Assembly (NCBI GenBank): GCA_913031645.1
Contig: CAJWFB010000004.1
Coordinates: 1 to 48,530, forward strand
Source of the DNA: an uncultured Cellvibrionales bacterium
Lineage (GTDB): Bacteria > Pseudomonadota > Gammaproteobacteria > Pseudomonadales > Porticoccaceae
Length of the DNA stretch: 48,530 nucleotides
Direction of reading: 5' to 3'
In this document: positions 27,099 to 35,757 of the stretch, in pieces
Position numbering within the stretch: position 1 is the stretch's first letter
How the letters are laid out: each line of letters opens with the position of its first letter
Notes under the pieces: model-generated
Told to the model about the DNA's origin: nothing
Seen by the model: the letters and a program-made list of their open reading frames with translations, nothing else
The model's database searches: none
Translations under genes and position numbers: made by a program

Positions 27099-28100
27099 AT
27101 GAATCCACCACTGAACCAGGTTAGTATCGAAATCACCCAACCGGGGGGACCGAACGTACTGCAAGCGTGCCAGAGACCCACACCCTCGCCCGATGCTAAC
27201 CAAGTGCTCATTGAGGTTGCTGCGGCCGGGGTCAATCGTCCCGATGTTTTTCAACGCCTTGGCTTTTATCCGCCACCCCCAGGAGTAACTGATATTCCGG
27301 GGCTGGAAGTATCCGGAACTATTGTCGCAGTGGGATCGGCTGTGACCTTCTGGAAACTGGGCGATGAGGTCTGCGCCCTGCTCTCAGGTGGTGGCTATTC
27401 ACAGTATGCGGTTGCTGATGAGTCTCTGTGTTTAAGTATTCCACACGGACTTTCACTGATTGATGCCGCAGCCCTTCCAGAGACCTGCTTTACCGTGTGG
27501 CACAATTTATTTGAGCGCGCTGAACTAAAAGCGGGTGAATGGTTGTTGGTACATGGAGGTGCAAGTGGCATTGGTACTACTGCCATTCAAATGGCTACAG
27601 CACTTGGCGTCAAGGTCATTGCGACCGCTGGTTCAGATGAAAAATGTACTGTCTGCGAGAGCCTCGGTGCCGTTAAGGCGATCAATTATAATGATCAGGA
27701 CTTTGTGAGCGAATCATTAACTGTTACAGCGGATGGTGTGGATGTCATTTTAGATATGGTGGGTGGCGACTATGCTCAGAAAAACGTTAATGTTTGCGCG
27801 CCCAAAGCGAGGATTGTAAATATCGCTTTCTTGCGCGGCTCCAAAGTGGAGATTGACCTAATGCCAGTGATGTTAAAACAGCTGGTTATCACCGGCTCTA
27901 CCTTGAGGTCACAGCCACTTGAGAACAAAACTCGAATTGCCAAAGGGGTTCAAGATCATGTCTGGCCGCTCATTGAGAATCAACAATTTAAGCCAATTAT
28001 CGATCACACCTTTGCTTTGTCAGAGGCTAGTCAAGCGCATACTTTGATGGAGTCAAATACACATATTGGTAAAATTCTACTGATTACAGAGAGTATATGA
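27099..28100 (+). CDS. NAD(P)H quinone oxidoreductase (zinc-free MDR, PIG3/Qor type)
   Basis: A cytoplasmic medium-chain reductase of 333 residues. The N-terminal GroES-like fold (VAAAGVNRPDVFQRLGFYPPPPGVTDIPGLEVSGTIVAVG) has PDVFQR where zinc dehydrogenases have cysteine, so it is the zinc-free quinone-oxidoreductase type. The Rossmann part has LVHGGASGIGTTAIQMATALG. It probably reduces quinones or reactive enones with NADPH. GAGG eight bases upstream supports the ATG at 27099. It heads a tight run: yciH starts nine bases after its stop, then the S9 peptidase and greB. Confidence 0.88.
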   Translation: MNPPLNQVSIEITQPGGPNVLQACQRPTPSPDANQVLIEVAAAGVNRPDVFQRLGFYPPPPGVTDIPGLEVSGTIVAVGSAVTFWKLGDEVCALLSGGGYSQYAVADESLCLSIPHGLSLIDAAALPETCFTVWHNLFERAELKAGEWLLVHGGASGIGTTAIQMATALGVKVIATAGSDEKCTVCESLGAVKAINYNDQDFVSESLTVTADGVDVILDMVGGDYAQKNVNVCAPKARIVNIAFLRGSKVEIDLMPVMLKQLVITGSTLRSQPLENKTRIAKGVQDHVWPLIENQQFKPIIDHTFALSEASQAHTLMESNTHIGKILLITESI

Positions 28101-28109
28101 GGCTCATTA

Positions 28110-28433
28110 ATGAAGGATAAAGGATCAAATCTGGTTTATTCCACAGATGGCGGACGGGTGAAACCCTCCTTCGCCACTGTATCTTTGGCAACTGATGGCA
28201 TTGTGCGTATTCGTCGAGAAACAAAAGGCCGCAAGGGAAAAGGCGTAACCACACTGAGTGGCTTTGCTCTGTCTGAGGCTGAACTAAAGCTACTGGCCAA
28301 GCAGTTGAAGCAAAAATGCTCGACTGGCGGGACTGTCAAAGGTGGCGTTATTGAAATTCAGGGTGATCACCGCGAGCTACTGAAGATTGAATTGGAAAAA
28401 CGTGGTCATGCCGTTAAATTGGCCGGAGGTTGA
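28110..28433 (+). CDS. yciH: YciH/SUI1-family translation factor (eIF1-like)
   Basis: A 107-residue protein with the SUI1 fold: LVYSTDGGRVKP, VRIRRETKGRKGKGVTTLSGFALSEAELKLLAKQLKQKC and TGGTVKGGVIEIQGDHRELLKIELEKRGHAVKLAGG. Bacterial YciH resembles eukaryotic eIF1 and is thought to affect start-codon selection or ribosome recycling, but its role is unsettled. GAGG for this gene overlaps the TGA of the upstream reductase, so translation is likely coupled. Its own TGA is one base before the peptidase ATG. Confidence 0.93.
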   Translation: MKDKGSNLVYSTDGGRVKPSFATVSLATDGIVRIRRETKGRKGKGVTTLSGFALSEAELKLLAKQLKQKCSTGGTVKGGVIEIQGDHRELLKIELEKRGHAVKLAGG

Positions 28434-28434
28434 G

Positions 28435-30342
28435 ATGTTACCCATAAAACAGACCAAACCTTATGGTAGTTGGCCATCGTCCATTAGCGCTGAACTCATC
28501 ACTCGCGCTGCGCCTGGTATTAGCAGCGTTCAATGCCATGGTGAGACGCTATTTTGGGTGGAAAGCCGCCCCTGGGAAGCTGGCCGCAGTGTCATTATGT
28601 GCAACCATGCAGACGGCAATATTAGTGATCTTCTGCCAGAGCCCTATAGCCACACCAGTAAAGTCCATGAATACGGCGGCAGCGCTTATACAGTAGCTGA
28701 AAATACGCTCTATTTTGTGAATGGACCCGACCAGCGTATTTATAAAGTCGATATCACTACCAAAAACCCACCCGTTGTGATGACCCCTGAGGGACCTTGG
28801 CGTTTTGCCGATCTAATTGTTGATACACATAATAATCGTATTATCGCGGTCTGTGAGCAACATGGCGAAGGACATGAGCCAGAAAACTATCTTGCCAGCA
28901 TTAGTCTGGACAATGAATCACCCAGTGTTGAACGCCTAGCTTGGGGAGCAGACTTTTATGGTTATCCTCGCCTTAGTCCAGATCAAAAGAAGCTTTGTTG
29001 GATTCAGTGGAATCACCCGCATATGCCATGGGACAGCACTCAACTCTGTCTCGCCAGTAATACCAATGTCGGGTTGGTCGGTCAGACTACTGTCGCTGGT
29101 GAAAATTTAGATGAAGCTATTTTTCAGCCTCAGTGGTCTCCAGACGGACAACTCTATTATGTCTCAGACCACAATAATTGGTGGAATATTTGTCGATTTA
29201 TTGAAGGGCAACGAGACATCATTGTAGAAGCCGACAGCGAGTTTGCCACACCTTTGTGGCAATTAGGCATGAGCACCTATTGTTTCATTAACGCACAGAC
29301 TATTGGCTGTATTTGGACCAGAAATGGACTTTGGCATACAGGTAGGATTGACATCTCAAGCCGGCAACTAACAACCCTGAATTGTCATTATACCAGCATG
29401 AGCAGTGTCTGCAGTTATCAAGGAAGTGTCTGTATGGTCGCCGGTGCTGCTGCTTTACCAGCAGAGTTAATCGCCATAGACTCCTCATCAGCATCGCAAG
29501 TCATTTATGCACCGGCCTCACTCAGTGTCGATGCCAATGAGTTGTCAGAGCCGCAAACAATTCTCTTCCCAAGCGCAGAGAGCGAGCAAGTTCATGCCTT
29601 TTTCTACCCACCCACCAATGCTCGTTATTGTGCTGAACAGAGCGAACGTCCTCTGGTCATCGCGATGTGCCACGGCGGGCCTACTAGTGCCACTGGAAGT
29701 GGTTTAAATCTCAAAATTCAATACTGGACTAATCGCGGTTTTGCCGTGGTGGATATCAACTACAGAGGCAGTACAGGGTTTGGTCGGCATTATCGTCAAG
29801 GCCTTACCAACGCCTGGGGCGTAGCTGATGTTGAAGATACGCAATATGCGCTGCGGTACCTTGCTGATGAGGGGAAAATCGACCTCGACCGCTGTATTAT
29901 CCGCGGCGGCAGCGCCGGAGGGTATACGGTTCTCTCTGCGCTGACCTTCACTGATACCTTTAAGGCTGGCGCCAGCCTCTATGGGATAGGGGATTTAGAA
30001 ACACTTGCCACTGATACGCACAAATTTGAGTCGCGGTATCTTGATAGCCTGATTGGCCCCTACCCCGACAGAAAAGATATTTATCAGGCGCGCTCGCCAA
30101 TCCATCATGCCGATGGCCTCAATTGTCCGGTCATTTTTTTGCAAGGCCTTGAGGATAAGGTCGTACCGCCTAATCAAGCTGAGATGATGGTGGATATACT
30201 ACGACAAAAGGGTATCAAGGTAGCACATGTGACCTTTGACGATGAGGGTCATGGCTTTCGTAAAGCAGCTAACATTATTCACGCTATGGAATCAGAGTTG
30301 AACTTCTATAAAGAAGTATTTGGCCTTGAGGGAAACCAGTAA
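28435..30342 (+). CDS. S9-family prolyl oligopeptidase-like serine peptidase
   Basis: A 635-residue peptidase with an N-terminal beta-propeller (to about residue 380) and a C-terminal alpha/beta-hydrolase domain. The catalytic triad is Ser493 in RGGSAGGYTVLSAL, Asp574 in GLEDKVVPP and His606 in DEGHGF. It belongs to the acylaminoacyl-peptidase/dipeptidyl-peptidase type, which cut short peptides. There is no signal peptide from the chosen start, so it should be cytoplasmic. GGAGG upstream supports the ATG at 28435; an in-frame ATG at 28387 would lie inside yciH. It sits between yciH and greB with gaps of one and four bases. Confidence 0.92.
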   Translation: MLPIKQTKPYGSWPSSISAELITRAAPGISSVQCHGETLFWVESRPWEAGRSVIMCNHADGNISDLLPEPYSHTSKVHEYGGSAYTVAENTLYFVNGPDQRIYKVDITTKNPPVVMTPEGPWRFADLIVDTHNNRIIAVCEQHGEGHEPENYLASISLDNESPSVERLAWGADFYGYPRLSPDQKKLCWIQWNHPHMPWDSTQLCLASNTNVGLVGQTTVAGENLDEAIFQPQWSPDGQLYYVSDHNNWWNICRFIEGQRDIIVEADSEFATPLWQLGMSTYCFINAQTIGCIWTRNGLWHTGRIDISSRQLTTLNCHYTSMSSVCSYQGSVCMVAGAAALPAELIAIDSSSASQVIYAPASLSVDANELSEPQTILFPSAESEQVHAFFYPPTNARYCAEQSERPLVIAMCHGGPTSATGSGLNLKIQYWTNRGFAVVDINYRGSTGFGRHYRQGLTNAWGVADVEDTQYALRYLADEGKIDLDRCIIRGGSAGGYTVLSALTFTDTFKAGASLYGIGDLETLATDTHKFESRYLDSLIGPYPDRKDIYQARSPIHHADGLNCPVIFLQGLEDKVVPPNQAEMMVDILRQKGIKVAHVTFDDEGHGFRKAANIIHAMESELNFYKEVFGLEGNQ

Positions 30343-30346
30343 TCCG

Positions 30347-30844
30347 ATGTCACGATATCGAGCGCCAGGCCCCAAAAGTTCGCCATATATTACCGCTGAG
30401 GGCGCTGCCGATATTCGTGCGGAGATTCGTCAGCTTTGGAAAGTCGAACGTCCTGAGGTCACTGCGGTAGTGCATGAAGCGGCTAAAAATGGTGATCGTT
30501 CAGAAAATGGCGATTATATCTATGGGAAACGCCGTCTTCGCGAGATTGACAGCCGTGTCCGATATTTAACCAAACGGCTTGAAGACGCAAAAATTATCGA
30601 AGACAAACCGCGAGATCCCTCGAGGGTGTTCTTTTCAGCCTGGGTAACTGTCGAAGACCAAGATAACCTGCAGCAGATCACCTATCGATTAGTGGGTTCA
30701 GATGAAATTGATGCCAACCAACATTGGATAAGCATTGATTCACCCATGGCAAGGGCACTTGTTGGCAAGTCGGTGGACGATGAAGTGAAGGTAAAAACGC
30801 CCTCAGGAGAGCGTTATTTAGTGGTCACCGCGATACGCTACTAG
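30347..30844 (+). CDS. greB: Transcription elongation factor GreB
   Basis: GreB binds the secondary channel of RNA polymerase and stimulates cleavage of backtracked RNA. The 165-residue protein has the N-terminal coiled coil with the acidic tip (AAKNGDRSENGDYIYGKRRLREIDSRVRYLTKRLEDAKII) and a C-terminal FKBP-like domain (YRLVGSDEIDANQHWISIDSPMARALVGKSVDDEVKV). The YIYGKRRLREID segment favours GreB over GreA. ATG at 30347 lies four bases after the peptidase stop. Its TAG shares the palindrome CTAG with the stop of converging pdxH, giving a four-base overlap. Confidence 0.94.
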   Translation: MSRYRAPGPKSSPYITAEGAADIRAEIRQLWKVERPEVTAVVHEAAKNGDRSENGDYIYGKRRLREIDSRVRYLTKRLEDAKIIEDKPRDPSRVFFSAWVTVEDQDNLQQITYRLVGSDEIDANQHWISIDSPMARALVGKSVDDEVKVKTPSGERYLVVTAIRY

Positions 30845-31476
30845 GGGGAGAGCCGGGAAATATTCCAATCATCCTGTTGGCGTTGAAAATAAAACCGATC
30901 ATGCAATCGGTTCTCGCCACCCTGCCAAAATTCAAATTCTTTGGGAACGACTCTAAAGCCACTCCAAAATTCAGGCAGCGGTACCTCACCTAATGAAAAT
31001 TGCTGCTTAATGGCTTCAAACTGAGCTTCTAAAACTGCGCGCGACGCTATTGGACTGCTCTGCTCAGAGGCCCAGGCCGCCAACTGACTGGAAAGCGGTC
31101 GACTATTAAAATAGTCACTGACTTCAGTCGCAGACAACGCTTCCGCACGGCCGCCGACAATCACCTGACGATCTAGCTGTAGCCATGGAAATTGCAGACT
31201 GACATGCGGGTTAACTGCAATATCAGTCGCTTTTCGACTACCTAGATTGGTATAAAATACGAAACCACGCTCATCAAAACCTTTCAGCAGCACCATGCGC
31301 TGCCAAGGCTTTCCACTCTGGCCAACCGTGGCAACACTCATTGCAGTGGGATCAATAATGTCGGCTTCAATAGCCTGATCCATCCACAGTGAAAACTGAG
31401 TAAAAGGATTGTTGTGCAAACTATCTCGAGACAGTGTCCCATAGTCGTATTCACGGCGATTATCTTTAAGACTCAT
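30841..31476 (-). CDS. pdxH: Pyridoxamine/pyridoxine 5'-phosphate oxidase
   Basis: An FMN-dependent oxidase forming pyridoxal phosphate. The 211-residue protein has RREYDYGTLSRDSLHNNPFTQFSLWMDQA, the FMN-binding RMVLLKGFDERGFVFYTNLGSRKATDI, RQVIVGGRAE and the C-terminal signature FEFWQGGENRLHDRFYFQR. I start at the ATG at 31476 (MSLKDNRREYDYG); an upstream in-frame TTG at 31494 would only add six residues. It lies just downstream of a short-chain dehydrogenase gene on the same strand and converges on greB. Confidence 0.95.
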   Translation of the reverse strand: MSLKDNRREYDYGTLSRDSLHNNPFTQFSLWMDQAIEADIIDPTAMSVATVGQSGKPWQRMVLLKGFDERGFVFYTNLGSRKATDIAVNPHVSLQFPWLQLDRQVIVGGRAEALSATEVSDYFNSRPLSSQLAAWASEQSSPIASRAVLEAQFEAIKQQFSLGEVPLPEFWSGFRVVPKEFEFWQGGENRLHDRFYFQRQQDDWNISRLSP

Positions 31477-31499
31477 AGTAGGGTCCGTGGTCAAATAAG

Positions 31500-32267
31500 T
31501 TACATGTTACCAATAGATTGCCCGCCATCGACAGGTAATGCAACACCATGTAGATAAGAACCTGCGTCACTGGCCAATAGTAAAAAGGGTCCAGTTATTT
31601 CATCCATTTCACCAGCGCGTCTCGCAGGCGAAGAATTGAGGTAGTTTTTACTGTCGGGTGATGCAAATGCGGCCTCAGTCATCTCCGTTAAAAAGTAGCC
31701 TGGGCACAGTGCATTTACACGGACGCCCTTGCCGGCCCACTCGACCGCAAGTGCTTTGGTTAGCTGAATCACTGCCGCTTTTGAGACAGAATAACTAGAT
31801 TGACCAAAGCTCACACGCAACCCTAAGATAGATGCTGTGTTAACAATAGCCCCACCAACCCCGGCTGCAATCATTCGTTTAGCAGCCTGCTGTGCGACTA
31901 ACCAAACACCTTTTAAGTTCGTATCCATCATGCGGTCCCAGCTGGCTTCATCAATTTTTAGGGCTGTTCGCATATCTGCAACGCCCGCATTATTGGCAAC
32001 AACGGTAATCGTCCCGAGCGCAGCCTCGCCTTGATCGAAAGCAGCCTCAATGGATTCGGCACTGGTCACATCCATAGCCACAGCAACCGCTTCACCACCG
32101 GCGGCGACAATCTCTGCTACCAACGATTCAAGACGATCAACGCGACGGGCCGCTACCACTACTTTAGCGCCTCTTGCAGCCAATATTTTAGCAAAATGCA
32201 CGCCAAACCCGCTGGATGCTCCGGTCACCATTGCTACTTTGCCACTTACATCAAACTCTGAAGTCAT
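31500..32267 (-). CDS. Short-chain dehydrogenase/reductase
   Basis: A 255-residue NAD(P)-dependent oxidoreductase of the classical SDR type. The cofactor motif is TGASSGFGVHFA, the structural motif NNAGVAD, and the catalytic residues are Ser in NTASILGL and YSVSK (Tyr, Lys). AAARRVDRL after the second strand may suggest NADPH preference. The glycine-based FLLLASDAGSYLHGVALPVDGGQ end is typical. AAAGGA eight bases upstream favours the second of two nearby ATGs, at 32267. Substrate is unknown. pdxH follows closely on the same strand. Confidence 0.9.
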   Translation of the reverse strand: MTSEFDVSGKVAMVTGASSGFGVHFAKILAARGAKVVVAARRVDRLESLVAEIVAAGGEAVAVAMDVTSAESIEAAFDQGEAALGTITVVANNAGVADMRTALKIDEASWDRMMDTNLKGVWLVAQQAAKRMIAAGVGGAIVNTASILGLRVSFGQSSYSVSKAAVIQLTKALAVEWAGKGVRVNALCPGYFLTEMTEAAFASPDSKNYLNSSPARRAGEMDEITGPFLLLASDAGSYLHGVALPVDGGQSIGNM

Positions 32268-32294
32268 TTTCATTATCCTTTATTAATTAATAAA

Positions 32295-32987
32295 TCAGCC
32301 GTAGGTTATAAATTTTTCCATCTCATTACTCTCAAAATGAGCAATGTTATTAAAGCTGGTCAGATTCATTTTCTTTTGATTAAAAAAGAAATGACTGATC
32401 GCGGTGTTCTTGTATTGTAAATTAAGATCAAACACATTCTCATCGGGTATTTCTAACACCATGCCGACAAACGCACTAATCGAGCCCCCTGATCCTATGG
32501 CCAATATTGTATTGCCCTCATCCGCCAGGGATTTAATCTCATCCTGCGCCTCTTTTACTCGCGTTTTGAATTGAACCCATGTCTCTTCCACATCAGGAAT
32601 ACTGTCAGCAGTCCACGCCGTGAGTATTTGACGCAGTAGGCGATAAAAATTCTTTTTATCGCCGGGATCTTGCATGACTTTTTGAAATAATGGGGTATCT
32701 CCCTTAGTCTTGCCATAGGCCTCAGTCAATTCAACAAAGTTATATTCATTGAGCCCTGGCAACACTAGTCGGTCGGTACCATCGATCGCCAATCCAGCAC
32801 AGATGCCGTCCATGGTTTGATGATGACGATGCATATCACCCACGACCAAGCGATCAAAGGTCATCTTTCTGCGCTTAAAATATTCGCCTAAAAATCGTGA
32901 TTGCTGGTGACCTAAGTCAGAAAGCTGATCATAGTTCGCCGATCCGAATGAAGCCTGGGCATGACGAACAAGATGAAGTTCACTCAT
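32295..32987 (-). CDS. Histidine-phosphatase-superfamily protein
   Basis: A 230-residue protein beginning LHLVRHAQASFGSANYDQLSDLGHQQSRFLGEYF, the RHG-type phosphatase start with the phosphorylatable His. The usual second catalytic motif, VxHGG, reads AIGSGGSISAFVG here, with Ser where His is expected. I recall a known subgroup with SGG in this place, so the change may be a family trait and not decay. Phosphatase activity is therefore possible but unproven. AGGA upstream supports the ATG. It is divergent from the deaD gene across a 350-base gap. Confidence 0.82.
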   Translation of the reverse strand: MSELHLVRHAQASFGSANYDQLSDLGHQQSRFLGEYFKRRKMTFDRLVVGDMHRHHQTMDGICAGLAIDGTDRLVLPGLNEYNFVELTEAYGKTKGDTPLFQKVMQDPGDKKNFYRLLRQILTAWTADSIPDVEETWVQFKTRVKEAQDEIKSLADEGNTILAIGSGGSISAFVGMVLEIPDENVFDLNLQYKNTAISHFFFNQKKMNLTSFNNIAHFESNEMEKFITYG

Positions 32988-33070
32988 AAACAGTCCTTTG
33001 TGAGGAAATTTGATAATTTTTAAGATCGGTATTTAAACTTAAAAAGCCAACGATAGATAGGCGTAGTCTC

Positions 33071-33108
33071 GTTATACAGACTATAACAAGGTTTGAAAAC
33101 CTGGTTAT
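33071..33108. repeat. Overlapping inverted repeats upstream of deaD
   Basis: Two palindromes share one arm. The first is GTTATA (33071-33076), a CAGAC spacer, then TATAAC (33082-33087), a perfect match. The second runs 33083-33108: left arm ATAACAAGGTTT, spacer GA, right arm AAACCTGGTTAT, pairing at 11 of 12 positions. The result is three copies of a GTTAT/ATAAC half-site. This looks like a multi-site operator or a switchable RNA structure. Confidence 0.7.
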
Positions 33109-33260
33109 CGACAGCTGATTCATTGGATAGTCCCAGTTTTCAACCCGCCGTTAAGCCAATTATTTTAATCTTTTAAGGCTGTCTTTGATTTTAGGGTAGC
33201 GACCAGCAGTTCAGGTCACCGTTTAATTTCTCCTAGGTGACAAATTCAACGCAAATAAAC

Positions 33261-33289
33261 TATAAAAATGAAGAGCTTAGGCGTATACT
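33261..33289 (+). promoter_or_regulatory. Possible sigma-70 promoter for deaD
   Basis: TATACT at 33284-33289 is a good -10. The best -35 at 17-base spacing is TATAAA (33261-33266), which is weak. The start would fall near 33297, about 40 bases before the deaD ATG, leaving room for a short GGGC...GCCC hairpin (about 33307-33321). Confidence 0.4.
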
Positions 33290-33338
33290 GCGCGGCCTCT
33301 AAACCAGGGCCTAAAAAGCCCAAGCCACAGGTAATTTA

Positions 33339-35429
33339 ATGTCATCCACTGACTTCGCTGAACTGGGTATTTCTGCCCCCGTACTTAAAGCCGTTCAACA
33401 ACTTGGCTACGAGCAACCTTCCCCAGTTCAAGCTCAGAGTATTCCCATACTGCTTGAGGGAAAGAATCTATTGGGGACTGCGCAAACGGGTACTGGAAAA
33501 ACCGCAGCCTTTGCCTTGCCGTTTTTGAGCAAGTTGGATGAAAAGCAAAAAACACCACAAATTTTGGTGCTGACACCAACAAGAGAGTTGGCGATTCAGG
33601 TAGCCGAGGCCTTCCAAAGCTATGCCAAGCATATTAAAGGGTTTCATGTACTACCCATTTATGGCGGGGCTGATATTAGTGGTCAATTGCGTGGCCTAAA
33701 GCGGGGTGCACAGGTAGTCGTGGGTACGCCAGGGCGAATGTTAGATCATTTACGTCGTCGCAGCCTTGATCTCAGCGAAGTTAAAGGTTTAATTCTCGAT
33801 GAAGCTGATGAAATGTTGCGTATGGGCTTTATCGACGACGTCGAAACGATCCTGTCAAAAACACCTGATAACTGCCAGCGAGCACTTTTCTCCGCAACTA
33901 TGCCACCTGCAATTCGTCGAGTCAGTCAGAAATATTTAGGTGATGCGGAAACAGTTAGCATCGTCAACAAAACTAAAACGGTTGAGCGTATTGAGCAACA
34001 GTATGTGACCTGTAAGAGCCATCAGAAAATGGACGCTTTGACCAGAGTGCTCGAAGTAGAAGCCTTTGACGGCATGATTATTTTCGTGCGTACCAAATCA
34101 TCAACCGTTGATATCGCCGAGCGTCTCGAAGCGCGTGGGTTCTCATCGGCAGCACTTAATGGCGATCTCAGCCAGGCATTACGAGAACGCACCATTAATC
34201 GTCTTAAAAAGGGTCAAGTGGATATTGTTGTGGCCACCGATGTTGCTGCCCGCGGACTAGATGTTGAACGTATTAGCCACGTGATTAACTTCGATATCCC
34301 CTATGACAATGAATCCTACGTTCACCGCATTGGCCGTACTGGCCGCGCTGGACGTGAAGGTAAGGCGATATTGTTTATTACGCCTAAAGAAAACCGTATG
34401 CTGCGCTCGATCGAGAAATCGACGCGTCAAGTCATCAAGCCAATGGCGATGCCTAGCAATGAGGAAGTCAGTGGTCAGCGGATACAGCAGTTTACTGAAC
34501 AACTGATGAAGACTATGGCACTGTCTAAACTCGACAAGTTCCGCTCGCTAGTCCAGCAGTTAGCCGATGAAAACGAGTTAGATATGGGTGATATTGCAGC
34601 CGCTTTAGCCTTTGAAAACCAAAAAGAAAGACCTCTGTTTCCAAAACTTGAGACCATAGTAGCGCCTAGCAGTAGAGATCGCGGTGGTGATTCAGGACGA
34701 GATCGTATCAGAGATCGTGGCGATAGAAATAAAGATCGTGGCAACAGAAATAAAGAGCGCGGAGAGCGCAAAGAACACCGTGGTCAGCGCACTGAGAACA
34801 GAGATATCCGCGGCGAGCACAGAAATGAGCGTTCGGACAGGCCCCAACGGGAAGCTAGAGCCAAGGACGCCGATGCCAATCGAGATGGTATTCCCATGGT
34901 GACTTATCGCTTGGAGGTTGGCAATAATGACAAGATTACACCCAGCAATATTGTTGGCGCTATCGCCAATGAAGCCGATATTGAAAGCCGATTTATTGGT
35001 GAGATCAAACTGCATGATGAATACAGCACGGTAGATTTGCCCCAGGGTATGCCCACTGCGCTGCTGAACCATTTGAAAAAAGTGCGTGTATGTGCCAAGC
35101 CGATGCGAATTAGCGTACTTGGTGGTGATAATCCTGGATCAACGGATGAGAGTTATCCAATCCAATCTAAGCCAAAACCTAGAGCCCCAAGAAAACGTGC
35201 ACTCGATGATGGCGGTAAAAAGACCTTGTCGAGAAATGTAAAGAATAAGCGCACCGCCGAGCCACCAAAACCGCCCAAGCCGGTGTTTAAAGGTAAAAGT
35301 AATTTGGGTGATGACCGGTTTAGCAAAGGCGCTAAAGAAAAACGTGCTGCAAAAGGTAAACCCGTTGCTGACGGCAGTGCCCCTCTGAAAAAGAAAAAGA
35401 CCTACACCAAGAAGCCTAAGCGCTCGTAA
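33339..35429 (+). CDS. deaD: DEAD-box RNA helicase, DeaD/CsdA type
   Basis: An ATP-dependent RNA helicase for cold-shock, ribosome assembly and RNA decay. The 696-residue protein has the Q motif (GYEQPSPVQAQ), motif I (AQTGTGKTAA, near 46-53), DEAD (154-157), SATMPP, and HRIGRTGRAGREG. An Arg/Asp/Asn-rich linker follows (about 446-510) with near-repeat units such as RDRGDRNKDRGNRNKERG. A DbpA-type RNA-binding domain (about 520-597, VTYRLEVGNNDKITPSNIVGAIANEADIE) and a Lys-rich tail complete it. ATG is preceded by ACAGGT. The 3' end overlaps the converging yqcC gene by 14 bases. Confidence 0.93.
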   Translation: MSSTDFAELGISAPVLKAVQQLGYEQPSPVQAQSIPILLEGKNLLGTAQTGTGKTAAFALPFLSKLDEKQKTPQILVLTPTRELAIQVAEAFQSYAKHIKGFHVLPIYGGADISGQLRGLKRGAQVVVGTPGRMLDHLRRRSLDLSEVKGLILDEADEMLRMGFIDDVETILSKTPDNCQRALFSATMPPAIRRVSQKYLGDAETVSIVNKTKTVERIEQQYVTCKSHQKMDALTRVLEVEAFDGMIIFVRTKSSTVDIAERLEARGFSSAALNGDLSQALRERTINRLKKGQVDIVVATDVAARGLDVERISHVINFDIPYDNESYVHRIGRTGRAGREGKAILFITPKENRMLRSIEKSTRQVIKPMAMPSNEEVSGQRIQQFTEQLMKTMALSKLDKFRSLVQQLADENELDMGDIAAALAFENQKERPLFPKLETIVAPSSRDRGGDSGRDRIRDRGDRNKDRGNRNKERGERKEHRGQRTENRDIRGEHRNERSDRPQREARAKDADANRDGIPMVTYRLEVGNNDKITPSNIVGAIANEADIESRFIGEIKLHDEYSTVDLPQGMPTALLNHLKKVRVCAKPMRISVLGGDNPGSTDESYPIQSKPKPRAPRKRALDDGGKKTLSRNVKNKRTAEPPKPPKPVFKGKSNLGDDRFSKGAKEKRAAKGKPVADGSAPLKKKKTYTKKPKRS
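34713..34754 (+). repeat. 21-base tandem repeat in the deaD linker
   Basis: Two adjacent 21-base units begin GATCGTGGCGATAGAAA and GATCGTGGCAACAGAAA and are followed by a more degenerate GAGCGCGG unit. They encode RDRGDRNK/DRGNRNKERG. The unit length is a multiple of three, so copy number changes would keep the frame. Confidence 0.7.
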
Positions 35430-35736
35430 TCAGCTGGTCGATGCTGGCTAGGTAGTCTATGACCGCTTCAGCATCGATCTGATTTAACCGATAGAATTCC
35501 TCTGCCATGGGTGCGACGCTGCAGGATACTGGCAATGGCGCTTTTTCGTCACAAATAAATTGCAGGCGAGGAATAAACACAAACTGCAACCACTGACTAA
35601 AAGACAGCTTATCAATAGCAAACGGTTCGCTGCTCACCAAATTTTCAGGCGCTATTTTTTGGGTGGACCACTGCTGGGCGAGTTTAAGTTCAGCCTCTAG
35701 CACCCCCAAAAGATGCTGTAATTGAGTATGGTTCAT
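35416..35736 (-). CDS. yqcC: YqcC-family protein
   Basis: A 106-residue protein resembling E. coli YqcC (DUF446). Conserved-looking stretches are LLGVLEAELKLAQQW, SEPFAIDKLSFSQWLQFVFIPRL and PLPVSCSVAPMAEEFYR. Its function is unknown; it appears to be a small soluble helical protein. It starts 21 bases after dinG and overlaps the 3' end of deaD by 14 bases. Confidence 0.85.
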   Translation of the reverse strand: MNHTQLQHLLGVLEAELKLAQQWSTQKIAPENLVSSEPFAIDKLSFSQWLQFVFIPRLQFICDEKAPLPVSCSVAPMAEEFYRLNQIDAEAVIDYLASIDQLITSA

Positions 35737-35757
35737 GGTGATGTTTCTTCAAACACA

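Larger units (their letters stand above)
32988..33338. other. 350-base divergent intergenic region with nested inverted repeats
   Basis: No coding sequence is apparent. The region must hold promoters for the leftward phosphatase-like gene and rightward deaD. It contains the GTTATA/TATAAC and imperfect 26-base palindromes (listed separately), a GTCACC...GGTGAC pair at 33215-33241 and a TATACT -10-like element at 33284-33289 on the deaD side. The unusually long gap, in a window otherwise tightly packed, suggests regulation. Confidence 0.6.
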
